Positions 19,810 to 27,926 of a DNA stretch of 64,000 nt are shown piece by piece (positions within the stretch are counted from its first letter, which is position 1; every line of letters starts with the position of its first letter). A program made the position numbers and the translations under genes. Source of the DNA: JAKAVN01 sp963796565 (lineage in GTDB: Bacteria > Desulfobacterota > Binatia > Binatales > Binataceae). The stretch lies in contig CAWCMA010000006.1 of assembly GCA_963796565.1 (NCBI GenBank), positions 1 to 64,000 of the forward strand, read 5' to 3'. The notes below the pieces were generated by a model. That model worked only from the letters and a program-made list of their open reading frames with translations, did no database searches and had not been told where the DNA came from.

Positions 19810-20616
19810 GTGACGATAGCGCCCAAAACCGCCGCAGCCGTTTCTCCGTGGCGTTCTCCGGAAGAAGGCTTGATACTAGGTAATGATGAGGTGCATGTCT
19901 GGCGAGCCGTCCTGGACCAAGACCCGTCGCGGATAGATAGCTTGCTAGACACTCTTGCAGAAGATGAACGGGCGAGAGCCGAGCGGTTTTACTTTCAGAC
20001 CGATCGCGAGCGCTTTATCGTCGCGCGCGGGGCGCTCAGGGAGATCCTCGGCGGCTACCTCAAAAAAGCGGCGAAATCCGTGTCGTTTTGCTACGGCCCG
20101 CATGGGAAGCCCGCCCTGGCCCGAGACTCTGGCGGGAATGCGATCCGTTTCAATCTCTCCCATTCCCAAGGTGTCGCCCTTTATGCGGTTACTCGTGGTC
20201 GCGAGATCGGCGTCGATCTCGAATTCATCCGCGAAGGTCTCGAGATAGAGCAACTCGCGGAGCGGTTTTTCTCGCAACGCGAGATTGCGGCGTTTCGGGG
20301 GCTTCCGGTCGGTTTGCGGAAGCACGCGTTCTTTCTCTGTTGGACTCGCAAAGAGGCCTACATCAAGGCGAGAGGTGAAGGACTCTCGCTACCTTTGGAT
20401 CAATTCGACGTGTCGCTGATTCCCGGAGAACCCGCGGCGCTGCTGAGGACGCAAGCGGATCCGGACGAAGCTCTCTGTTGGTCTCTAACGGAATTGAGCA
20501 TCGGCCCCGACTACGTTTCCGCTGTTGCGGTGAAGGGGCACGGCTGGTCGGTCTCCTGTTGGCAATGGCCGCGACCACTTCCCGCGGCCGCATCGAATCC
20601 GAGCGCGAGCCAATAA
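19810..20616 (+). CDS. 4'-phosphopantetheinyl transferase, Sfp type
   Basis: A 268-residue protein beginning at GTG 19810. It shows the Sfp-type motifs: GPHGKPAL followed by FNLSHSQGVALYAV, the Mg-binding GVDLEF, and FFLCWTRKEAYIKARGEG. It transfers phosphopantetheine from CoA to the serines of carrier proteins; here four sites (two in the PKS, two in the NRPS) need it. It is 19 bases behind the thioesterase gene and is probably the last gene of the operon, since a separate promoter-like signal follows it. Confidence 0.95.
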   Translation: MTIAPKTAAAVSPWRSPEEGLILGNDEVHVWRAVLDQDPSRIDSLLDTLAEDERARAERFYFQTDRERFIVARGALREILGGYLKKAAKSVSFCYGPHGKPALARDSGGNAIRFNLSHSQGVALYAVTRGREIGVDLEFIREGLEIEQLAERFFSQREIAAFRGLPVGLRKHAFFLCWTRKEAYIKARGEGLSLPLDQFDVSLIPGEPAALLRTQADPDEALCWSLTELSIGPDYVSAVAVKGHGWSVSCWQWPRPLPAAASNPSASQ

Positions 20617-20629
20617 CTCTGACGATCGC

Positions 20630-20661
20630 TTGCGCCGGGTCTGGCTTTACCATATAAAGCC
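20630..20661 (+). promoter_or_regulatory. probable promoter with overlapping inverted repeat, upstream of the MBL hydrolase
   Basis: TTGCGC (20630-20635) and TATAAA (20653-20658) are exactly 17 bases apart, a good sigma-70-type pair about 60 bases before ATG 20716. The -10 box lies inside a 7-bp inverted repeat GGCTTTA (20643-20649) / TAAAGCC (20655-20661). The repeat could be an operator or the stem of a terminator for the upstream operon; there is no T-run after it. Confidence 0.5.
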
Positions 20662-20715
20662 GCGCAATATTCCAGAGCATTTACCCTCTGGTGGGGTCGG
20701 CTAAAGGAGATCACG

Positions 20716-21621
20716 ATGAGAAGAATCAGCAAAAACGTCTATGCGGAAGTCTACTTCTGGGGCTGCAACCCCGGCTTCGTCGTGACAAGCGACGGCGTGG
20801 TAATGATCGATTCGCCCCAACAGCCGATCGACGCGGTGCGATGGCGCGAGATGCTGCAGGAGAAGGGACGGATCCATCACCTGATTAATACCGAACCACA
20901 CGCCGACCACACTCTGGGCAACGCCTATTTCCCCGACGTTGAGGTCATCGCTCAAGTCAAGCTACAGGCTTGTTTCGATCAGTACCTCAACATGATGTTC
21001 ACTCCAGAGGTGCGTCTGGAGCGGATGAAGACGGAAGATCCCGACAGCGTCTTCCTCATGAACCATCCCGACTATCCCGCGTCCAATCCGCCTAAGCGGA
21101 CTTTCAAGGATGAGCTCACCCTGCACGTCGGAGACCACACCGTAAAGATCATTCACATGCCCGGTCACACCGCGCCCCAGACCTCGGTCTATCTACCGGA
21201 AGAGGGCGTGGTCTTCACCGGCGACAACGTTTTCCAAAAGTGCAAGACCTTCGTCCAGGAAGCTGACCCGTGGGAATGGCTCGGAGCACTCAAGCGTATC
21301 GAAGCGCTCGACGTTGAAACGATCGTTCCGGGACACGGAGAGCCCTGCGACAAAAGCTACCTCAGCCGGCAAGCGGAGATCATCGAGAACTGGATCGGAC
21401 TGGTCGAGGATTTTGTCCGACGGGGAATGAGTGAGAAGGAGGCCTTGGAGCAGAAAGTTGACGTCACCAAGCTGGATCCCTACCCGATCGGCCAGAGACT
21501 GTTCGAAATGAGTGATCGGCTGGACAAGTGGAACGTGAGCAATGTTTATAAGCACGTCGTCGCGCGAAAGACGGGTAAGCGCGTGGAGACGGAAGGGGCC
21601 AAAATCCAGTACTACAATTAA
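20716..21621 (+). CDS. MBL-fold metallo-hydrolase
   Basis: A 301-residue metallo-beta-lactamase-fold protein, with AAAGGAG 9 bases before ATG 20716. The core motif normally written HxHxDH reads E60-P-H62-A-D64-H65, with Glu in place of the first histidine. Further metal-site elements are visible: MPGHTAPQTSVYLP, VVFTGDNVF and IVPGHGEPC. The last 60 residues are helical and charged. The substrate cannot be read from sequence. A promoter of its own and a gap of about 100 bases from the phosphopantetheinyl transferase gene argue that it is not a core biosynthetic gene, though a role in resistance or product hydrolysis is possible. Confidence 0.85.
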   Translation: MRRISKNVYAEVYFWGCNPGFVVTSDGVVMIDSPQQPIDAVRWREMLQEKGRIHHLINTEPHADHTLGNAYFPDVEVIAQVKLQACFDQYLNMMFTPEVRLERMKTEDPDSVFLMNHPDYPASNPPKRTFKDELTLHVGDHTVKIIHMPGHTAPQTSVYLPEEGVVFTGDNVFQKCKTFVQEADPWEWLGALKRIEALDVETIVPGHGEPCDKSYLSRQAEIIENWIGLVEDFVRRGMSEKEALEQKVDVTKLDPYPIGQRLFEMSDRLDKWNVSNVYKHVVARKTGKRVETEGAKIQYYN

Positions 21622-21678
21622 TCGCGATTGTCGCTCACGGTTGCAGCTTGCGCGCTTCGAGGGAATTCGGACCTGCAA

Positions 21679-22851
21679 TCAGTCGGTTATCACGGTCAAT
21701 TCGTCGGGAAACCTGCTGAGTTCCTCCAAGCCGTCCGCGGTCACCAGGAAATTTCTCTCCCACAGGAGATTTCCCAGCGCGGTAGCTGTGACCCATTCGG
21801 GGGAAATGATCATGCCCGGCTCCAACCTCAGGTCTTTGGGCGACCGCGTTCCGAACCAGGGACGTTCGACCACCTCCGCACCCAGGCAATGACCCAGGAA
21901 ACTCCCCTGCAATAGATCCCTGGCGCCATGTTTTTCGAGCACCGCGCTGGTGTCCCATGCGACCTCGGCGACCGGGCGGCCCGGCCGCCACGCTTGCATG
22001 GCCTCCTGGTAGACATCTCTGAGCTGGGCGTGCGTCTTGATCTGATCCGCGGTCGCCTCACCCCAGGCGATGAGAATGTCGAAGTCGCAAGTGTAGCCTT
22101 TGTAGGTCGCGCCGGCGTCGAACCATTGCAAGTCGCCGGGCTGCATCGAACGGCCCGAGATCTGAGCGCCGAAAATAGCGCCGGTCGGATGCGTGGTCGA
22201 GAGCACCATCCCGATCTCGCTGGCTCCCGCTTCGCGCTGGCACGACAGCATCTCGAATATGAGGTCGGATTCGGTCATCTTGCGCGAGATTCGTCCGCAG
22301 AAGCTTTTGAAGGCGGCGTTCTGGATTTCGACCGCCCGGCGCATGCATGCGATCTCGGCCGGGGTCTTGATCATACGCAAGCGCCAGAAGAGTTTGCTGA
22401 TATCGCGGACGTCGAGGCCACTCAGTTCGCGGCGTAACGCGTCGAGCTCCCCCGGGTTGATGCCGGAGGCTGAACCGATATCGAGCCCCACCGCGCCGGA
22501 GCGAATACCGCGGCTCTCCAGGATCTGGTGAATCATGCGCGGCCGGTCGGCGGGGGACATCACCGGCCGGATGTCGCCAAAGTAAGTTTCCTGCGCGTAT
22601 GCCTCAGCCATCGCGGTAAGGCCGGTCAAAGCCGGCTCGCCGGTCAGAGGAAGTACGACCTTGGGCAACACCACTTGCTGCGTGTACTCCGCGATTCGTC
22701 CGGCCCCGGCGCCGCCACGAAAGCCGCTGAGCCAGAATTGATTTCCCGGACTGTAGGCGATCATGGCCTGAACGCCGGCCTCGACCATGAGCTTGCGAGC
22801 GCGCTCGTAGCGCCCGTCGAACTCGCGCTTGGGGAAAATCAGTTCAGCCAT
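21679..22851 (-). CDS. M24-family peptidase (Xaa-Pro aminopeptidase/creatinase-like)
   Basis: A 390-residue protein with the two-domain layout of the pita-bread family: an N-terminal creatinase-like domain (ERARKLMVEAGVQAMIAYSPGNQFWLSGF) and a C-terminal catalytic domain. Metal-ligand regions visible are FDAGATYKGYTCDFD (two Asp), GHCLGAEV (His), EPGMIISPE (Glu) and a last Glu in LLWERNFLV. It probably cleaves the N-terminal residue from Xaa-Pro peptides or hydrolyses a small C-N bond. It stands convergent to the MBL gene and upstream of nothing in obvious operon order; the enoyl-CoA hydratase gene lies 67 bases behind its start on the same strand and may be co-transcribed. Confidence 0.85.
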   Translation of the reverse strand: MAELIFPKREFDGRYERARKLMVEAGVQAMIAYSPGNQFWLSGFRGGAGAGRIAEYTQQVVLPKVVLPLTGEPALTGLTAMAEAYAQETYFGDIRPVMSPADRPRMIHQILESRGIRSGAVGLDIGSASGINPGELDALRRELSGLDVRDISKLFWRLRMIKTPAEIACMRRAVEIQNAAFKSFCGRISRKMTESDLIFEMLSCQREAGASEIGMVLSTTHPTGAIFGAQISGRSMQPGDLQWFDAGATYKGYTCDFDILIAWGEATADQIKTHAQLRDVYQEAMQAWRPGRPVAEVAWDTSAVLEKHGARDLLQGSFLGHCLGAEVVERPWFGTRSPKDLRLEPGMIISPEWVTATALGNLLWERNFLVTADGLEELSRFPDELTVITD

Positions 22852-22918
22852 CTGTCCGTGCCCTTTCGCCTAAATTTTACCGTCAACTTTTATGCGCGCA
22901 GGCTCCGAGGCGCGGCAT

Positions 22919-23698
22919 CTATCTGCCCGACCAGCGCGGGCCGCGCTTCTCGAGAAACGCTTGCAAGCCTTCCTGCTGATCCGCGCTGACGAAACACCTT
23001 GTCGCCGCTTCGTTTTCAAACATCACGGCGGTATCGATGTCAACGTCACGGCTGCGAGCAAAGCATTCTTTGACACACGCGACCGCGATCGGCCCCACGC
23101 TGACGAGTTTCGCGACCAGCTCTTCGACTGCCGCCGTAAGACGCTGGTCCTCAACCACCGAGTTCACCAGGCCGATTTTCTCGGCAGGCTCGGCACCAAT
23201 AATCTCTCCGGTCATCGCCATTAATTTCGCTCTGCCCTCACCGATCAGACGCGGCAGCAGATATGTTGAACCGTTGGTCATCGGCTGGTTGATATTGACC
23301 TCGTGCGAACCGACAGTTGCGGAACGCGTCGCGATTCGAAAGTCGCAGACCAGGGTGATCTCGAAACCACCACCAACGGCAACCCCGTTAATCGCCGCGA
23401 TCGTGGGTTTGGGAAAATTCCGTATCAAGGTACACAATTCGGTAAAAGGAAGCAGGAACGCCCGGAAACTCTCCAGGCTCGCGTTGTCCATCACATGGAT
23501 GTCGGCGCCGGCGCAGAACCCACGCCCCGCACCGGTTATTACTACCGCTCTCACATCGGGATCTTCGCCCGCGGCCTCAAAAGCGCGCCTGATGCTCGCG
23601 AGCATTTCTGCCGACAAGGCGTTGAGCACTCGTGGCCGGTTCAAAGTGATCCACGCCGCCTGGTTACGAGTTTCATAAACCAAGTCTTTCAATTCCAT
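22919..23698 (-). CDS. enoyl-CoA hydratase/isomerase family protein
   Basis: A 259-residue crotonase-fold protein, with AAGGAG ahead of ATG 23698. Typical features are AAWITLNRPRVLNALSAEM, the oxyanion-hole segments AVVITGAGRGFCAGADI and INGVAVGGGFEITLVCDFRIA, and the C-terminal helix region. It acts on an acyl-CoA in beta-oxidation or a related degradative route. Which crotonase reaction it catalyses cannot be decided: the residues GSHEVNINQP around the second catalytic position do not single out a subfamily. It is likely co-transcribed with the M24 peptidase gene. Confidence 0.85.
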   Translation of the reverse strand: MELKDLVYETRNQAAWITLNRPRVLNALSAEMLASIRRAFEAAGEDPDVRAVVITGAGRGFCAGADIHVMDNASLESFRAFLLPFTELCTLIRNFPKPTIAAINGVAVGGGFEITLVCDFRIATRSATVGSHEVNINQPMTNGSTYLLPRLIGEGRAKLMAMTGEIIGAEPAEKIGLVNSVVEDQRLTAAVEELVAKLVSVGPIAVACVKECFARSRDVDIDTAVMFENEAATRCFVSADQQEGLQAFLEKRGPRWSGR

Positions 23699-23808
23699 CG
23701 CCAGTTTTCTCCTTCTCGTCTCAGCAACCCTACGCGGCGGCGCTCCGAGTCATCAAATTGGCTCGACCATCCCGAAGGGCCGCAAAAACGCCGCAGTAGC
23801 GCAGTTTT

Positions 23809-24705
23809 TCATGGACGGCGATTCGAGGAGCCCGGTGCTGACTTGGCTTGCAGGCGAGGACGGACCAGGCCCGGAGTCGTTGTCGCGCCGCTCGCGGCCG
23901 GCGCGCCCGGCGTCGTGAACGAGAGATCGCTCCACGACCGCTCTGTCTTGACGAACGCATCGGGTTCGACGCTCACCTTGCCTCTAAATGGCCAGTCGAG
24001 CGCGATGATTAGCACGACAACCAGCGACAGTGAGGTGGAAACCGCCATCGTGGTTACAACGTGCATACGGAAGTTGTGAAAACCGAAGAGATAGGTGTAG
24101 CCGGTCGTGATCGCTCCGCCGAAGAAGATGACCCACCAGATGACTTCCGGGATGTGCCCCTGCACGGCTGAAAGCCGGCTGCTTCGCGCGCTGTAGAGCA
24201 TGTTCAGAGTCTTGAGTAGTTCGGCCTCGATCACAGCCTCGCCAGGGGTGGCGGGATTCATCGTCGCGATCGCGCTGTGAACTCTGCGCAGCGGTTCCCA
24301 TCCCTGGCTGGGTATATTCCCCGTTTCTTGTACCGGCCATTCCTTTCGAATAACGGTATCTGTGTAGACGCGAATATCGGCTCGTATGTCCCGCCCCATC
24401 GTTCCCGGCAGTCCCTGCGTGTCGCGGTAAATACTGCCTACGCAATCCGCCTCGCGATCCACGAGGTCTACGGATTGCGCGAATGATTCCCAGGTGGCGA
24501 TGGCGATAAAGGCGAGCAGGACCGCGTACGTTACGCTGATGACGGCGACCGTGAAACCGGTTAGCTCATTGTGCGCACGCCGCACTTCGATGTGCACCAG
24601 ACGGTGAAATACGACCAGTCCGATGAATGCGGCACCGTCCAGCACGACGATCATGATCGTTCCCCATAGCCATGTCGGATTGCTGTAGATCCAGTCGAGT
24701 ATCAT
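23809..24705 (-). CDS. DUF4239-like membrane protein
   Basis: A 298-residue protein with four hydrophobic segments: one near residues 12-35 (LWGTIMIVVLDGAAFIGLVVFH), one near 50-70 (FTVAVISVTYAVLLAFIAIATW), and two near 185-250 (VIWWVIFFGGAITTGYTYLFGF and the following Val/Ile-rich helix). The motif VISVTYAVLLAFIAIATWESF is typical of DUF4239, a bestrophin-like family of unknown function. The soluble stretch between the membrane pairs and the Pro/Ala/Thr-rich tail are unremarkable. Inner-membrane location is inferred. Confidence 0.7.
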   Translation of the reverse strand: MILDWIYSNPTWLWGTIMIVVLDGAAFIGLVVFHRLVHIEVRRAHNELTGFTVAVISVTYAVLLAFIAIATWESFAQSVDLVDREADCVGSIYRDTQGLPGTMGRDIRADIRVYTDTVIRKEWPVQETGNIPSQGWEPLRRVHSAIATMNPATPGEAVIEAELLKTLNMLYSARSSRLSAVQGHIPEVIWWVIFFGGAITTGYTYLFGFHNFRMHVVTTMAVSTSLSLVVVLIIALDWPFRGKVSVEPDAFVKTERSWSDLSFTTPGAPAASGATTTPGLVRPRLQAKSAPGSSNRRP

Positions 24706-24889
24706 GTTCGCTTCCTCGCGATTCGGACTTGAGCCGCAGGCGGTTTGCGAGAAGCGCGGGTTCCGCCGCGTGCGATGAGCATCGGATTAATGAGCTGAGC
24801 CGAGCCTCTGCAGGAAGCGACGAGAACCCGCGTGTATTTGGCGCCCACGGTGCGGTCGAGCGGGGATGAGTCTTTGACCACGTGCACAG

Positions 24890-25201
24890 CTATGCCTCCC
24901 GCGTCCAGTCGATCTGCCGTTTAATCTCGGTGCTGGAGATTTTGTACCAGGAAAATATCTCGTTTCGTCCGAGCATCATCAACCCCCGATGCGCCGCATT
25001 GTCGATCCAGGTTTGCAAGGCGCGTTGGTCGCGCCAGTAGGAGATCTCGAGCATCACTCCGGGCCGCGTCTGACTCTCAAAGTTGTCCATGGAGATGAAG
25101 CCATCGATCGTCTGAATCTCTGGAACCAATGCCGCGAATGCTTCTCCCAGCCGGTCTTCCATCCCGGGCCTAACGCCGTACTCGATGATACATGCGATCA
25201 T
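24890..25201 (-). CDS. antibiotic biosynthesis monooxygenase (ABM)-domain protein
   Basis: A 103-residue protein. ATG 25201 is chosen because GAGGAGAG lies 5-12 bases upstream and the ABM fold begins at once (MIACIIEYGVRPGMEDRL). The pattern DGFISMDNFESQTRPGVMLEISYWRDQRALQTWIDN matches small dimeric alpha-beta-barrel proteins that act as cofactor-free oxygenases or heme-binding enzymes. It lies divergently from the amidohydrolase gene, sharing a 280-base intergenic region that holds a 17-bp palindrome. Confidence 0.75.
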   Translation of the reverse strand: MIACIIEYGVRPGMEDRLGEAFAALVPEIQTIDGFISMDNFESQTRPGVMLEISYWRDQRALQTWIDNAAHRGLMMLGRNEIFSWYKISSTEIKRQIDWTREA

Positions 25202-25307
25202 TGCTCTCTCCTCAAAAAGGCGCGACGCTGCCGCCAATAGATTCAGGTGCAATAGCAGAGATCCGCGCGGCAACAAATAACGTTCCGGATGGTGTTTCGA
25301 CTGCCGG

Positions 25308-25324
25308 CCGTTGTGACACAACGG
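25308..25324. promoter_or_regulatory. perfect 17-bp palindrome, probable operator
   Basis: CCGTTGTG-A-CACAACGG reads identically on both strands around a single central base. It lies between the divergent ABM-domain gene (start 25201) and amidohydrolase gene (start 25482). Length and symmetry suit a dimeric helix-turn-helix repressor. No regulator gene is adjacent, so the binding protein is unknown. Confidence 0.55.
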
Positions 25325-25481
25325 TTGTATGTCCATCTATGAAAATTCCGGTTACGATGGTGCCGCGCCTCGGTCGAGGACGATTGGTAGCCGGACGGCG
25401 CACGATGCGCGAGGAGAGCCCGTAACCGCCCGGAGGAACGAAGTGAGCAATCCCGCCAGGGCCTGAAGTTGAAGGGTAGTC

Positions 25482-26708
25482 ATGGATCTCATCCTCAAGA
25501 ACGCGCGAGTCGACAATCGGGAGCGTTGCGACATCGGGATCGTCGCGGGGAGGATCGCGGCGATCGCCCCGCGGCTCGAAGCCGAGGGCGAGACGATCGA
25601 CCTCGACGGCCGACTCGTCTGCGCTGGCTTCATCGAGACGCATCTGCACCTCGACAAGTCCTGCATCCTTGACCGCTGTGCTTCCGAGCGCGGCGATCTC
25701 GCAGAAGCGATCGGCCAAGCCGCCAAGGCCAAGGCCGCGTTCACGCCAGAGGACGTTCACGCCCGAGCGACTCGCACCCTGGAGAAATCGATCCTCCAGG
25801 GCACGACCCACATGCGCACCCATCTCGAGGTCGACCCCGGCGTCGGGTTGCGCGGCCTTGAGGGCGTGTTGCCGCTGATCGGGGAATACGCCTGGGCGAT
25901 CGACCTGCAGATCTGTGTGTTTCCCCAGGAGGGCCTCCTTAACAATCCCGGCACCGATCAACTGATGGTCGAGGCGCTCAAGCGCGGTTGCCGCGCGGTC
26001 GGCGCCGCGCCCTACACGGATTCAGATTCGCGCGGCCAGATCGACCGAGTATTCGAGATGGCGCGCGAGTTCGACGTCGACATCGACATGCATCTCGATT
26101 TCGGACCCACCAGCGACGACATGGATGTATGGCATGTCTGCCGGCGGACCGAGGAGCACAAGTATGGTGGACGAGTCACCATCGGCCACGTCACCCGGGC
26201 GACCAGCCTGACGCTGGTGGAGCTCGAGCGGATGGCCCGGCGGCTGGCGGAGGCCGGCGTGGCGCTCACCGTGCTGCCCGCGACCGACCTTTACCTGATG
26301 GGCCGTAATCACACGCACGACCACAACCAGCCGCGCGGAATAGTGCCCGCCCATAAACTGCTGCGCTACGGAGTGAACTGTTCGCTGTCGAGCAACAATA
26401 TACTCAATCCGTTCACGCCATTTGGAGATTGCTCACTCATTCGGATGGCGAATCTCTATGCCAATGTCTGTCAAGCCGGCAGTATGGCCGACCTGCGGGA
26501 ATGCTTCGCGATGATCACGCGGCGGCCCGCTCAACTGATGCGGCTCGGGGACTATGGAGTCGCAGTAGGCAAGTGCGCGGACCTGGTGGTGCTCGACGCG
26601 GTCGAGCCGGAAATGGCGGTGGCGGAGGTGGCGCCGGTACTCTATGCTTTCAAACGCGGCCGCATGACGGTCTCGCGCGAGCCGGCGCAACTCCATCGAA
26701 AAATATGA
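25482..26708 (+). CDS. amidohydrolase, cytosine deaminase/AtzC-like
   Basis: A 408-residue TIM-barrel amidohydrolase. Metal-site motifs are GFIETHLHLDKSCI, MHLDFGPTSDD and GHVTRATSL. The segment that in cytosine deaminase carries the metal Asp (HDDVFDP) reads SNNILNP here (N305, N306, N309), so the usual Asp is replaced by Asn. Family members hydrolyse C-N bonds of cyclic amidines or N-alkyl triazine-type compounds. The gene overlaps the following amidase gene by ATGA, which points to a two-step pathway: ring or side-chain hydrolysis, then amide hydrolysis, with the convergent MFS protein as possible importer. The natural substrate is unknown. Confidence 0.85.
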   Translation: MDLILKNARVDNRERCDIGIVAGRIAAIAPRLEAEGETIDLDGRLVCAGFIETHLHLDKSCILDRCASERGDLAEAIGQAAKAKAAFTPEDVHARATRTLEKSILQGTTHMRTHLEVDPGVGLRGLEGVLPLIGEYAWAIDLQICVFPQEGLLNNPGTDQLMVEALKRGCRAVGAAPYTDSDSRGQIDRVFEMAREFDVDIDMHLDFGPTSDDMDVWHVCRRTEEHKYGGRVTIGHVTRATSLTLVELERMARRLAEAGVALTVLPATDLYLMGRNHTHDHNQPRGIVPAHKLLRYGVNCSLSSNNILNPFTPFGDCSLIRMANLYANVCQAGSMADLRECFAMITRRPAQLMRLGDYGVAVGKCADLVVLDAVEPEMAVAEVAPVLYAFKRGRMTVSREPAQLHRKI

Positions 26709-27877
26709 GTATCAACGACCCGCTAAATGCCTTCTGTCGCTACGACGAGGTTGCTGTCGAAGGCAGCGCAACCGGCCCCTTGCTTGGCTGCAGCTTCGCC
26801 GTCAAGGACGTGTTCGACCTCGCCGGGTATCGCACCGGCAACGGCCATCCGCTTTGGCTCGAGACCCATCCGCCTGCGCAACGCACTGCGTCGGCGGTCG
26901 AGCGCCTGCTCGCCGCGGGAGCCCGCCTGGTCGGCAAGACGTATTGCGATGAGATGACCTACAGCATCAACGGCGAGAACATCCATTACGGTACCCCGGT
27001 CAATCCGAAGGCTCCCGGGCGCATTCCCGGCGGATCGTCGAGCGGGTCGGCGTCCGCGGTGTCGGGCGATCTGGTTGATTTCGCGCTCGGCACCGATTGC
27101 GGAGGGTCGGTGCGTATTCCGGCAAGCTATTGCGGCATCTATGGGATTCGCACGACGCATGGTCTGGTGCCTGCCGACGGCGTGGTCCCGCTGGCGAAGA
27201 GCTTCGACACGGTCGGCTGGTTCGCTCGCGCGGCGAGCCTGATGCAACGGGTAGGGACCGTGTTGGTGCCGGCCGGGAAGCCATTCGTGCCCAGGCGCCT
27301 GCTGATCGCGACGGATGCGTTTGCGGCTCTCGATCCGGAAATCACCGCGGTGCTCACCCTTGGTATCGAAAAGCTGGCGGCGTCGATCGCGAAAGCGGAT
27401 CGCATGAAGGTGTACACCAGCGGCTTCAGCGAATGGGCCCCCATATTTCGCGTTCTCCAGGGCGCCGAGATTCATGCGCAGCATGGAGCCTGGATCGATC
27501 GCTACCACCCGGAATTCGGACCGGGCATCCGCGAGCGCTTTGCCTGGGCCGCGACCATCCAGGCCGCCGAGGTGACGGCGGCAATGCCCAGGCGCGAGGC
27601 AGTGGCGCGTCACATGGAGAGCCTCCTCGCGGACGATGCAATACTGTGTCTGCCGACGGCTCCGGGGATCGCGCCAAGGCTCAACACGCCGCCGGCCGAG
27701 CTCGAGGTTTTCCGCGGTCGCGCCTTCGCGCTGTTGTCGATCGCGGGACTCGCCAGTTTGCCGCAGATCAGTCTTCCGCTTGGCACGTTGGACGGTTGTC
27801 CGCTCGGTGTGTCGATCCTCGGACCTCGCGGCAGTGACCAGGGAATGCTCGACTGGGTCGCGGCCCATTTCGATTGA
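26705..27877 (+). CDS. amidase, amidase-signature family
   Basis: A 390-residue amidase. The Ser-cisSer-Lys triad is visible with correct spacing: K34 in FAVKDVF, S111 in GGSSSGSASAV and nucleophile S135 in GTDCGGSVRIPASYCGIYG. ATG 26705 overlaps the amidohydrolase stop by four bases. The length is at the short end of the family, whose members are often 450-500 residues, so the C-terminal extension found in biuret or allophanate enzymes is absent. It probably hydrolyses the amide made by the amidohydrolase. Confidence 0.88.
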   Translation: MSINDPLNAFCRYDEVAVEGSATGPLLGCSFAVKDVFDLAGYRTGNGHPLWLETHPPAQRTASAVERLLAAGARLVGKTYCDEMTYSINGENIHYGTPVNPKAPGRIPGGSSSGSASAVSGDLVDFALGTDCGGSVRIPASYCGIYGIRTTHGLVPADGVVPLAKSFDTVGWFARAASLMQRVGTVLVPAGKPFVPRRLLIATDAFAALDPEITAVLTLGIEKLAASIAKADRMKVYTSGFSEWAPIFRVLQGAEIHAQHGAWIDRYHPEFGPGIRERFAWAATIQAAEVTAAMPRREAVARHMESLLADDAILCLPTAPGIAPRLNTPPAELEVFRGRAFALLSIAGLASLPQISLPLGTLDGCPLGVSILGPRGSDQGMLDWVAAHFD

Positions 27878-27926
27878 TCGTGCCAGCGAAGAATCGCAAC
27901 GAATAGGCGAGGGTGAGGCGCACTCC

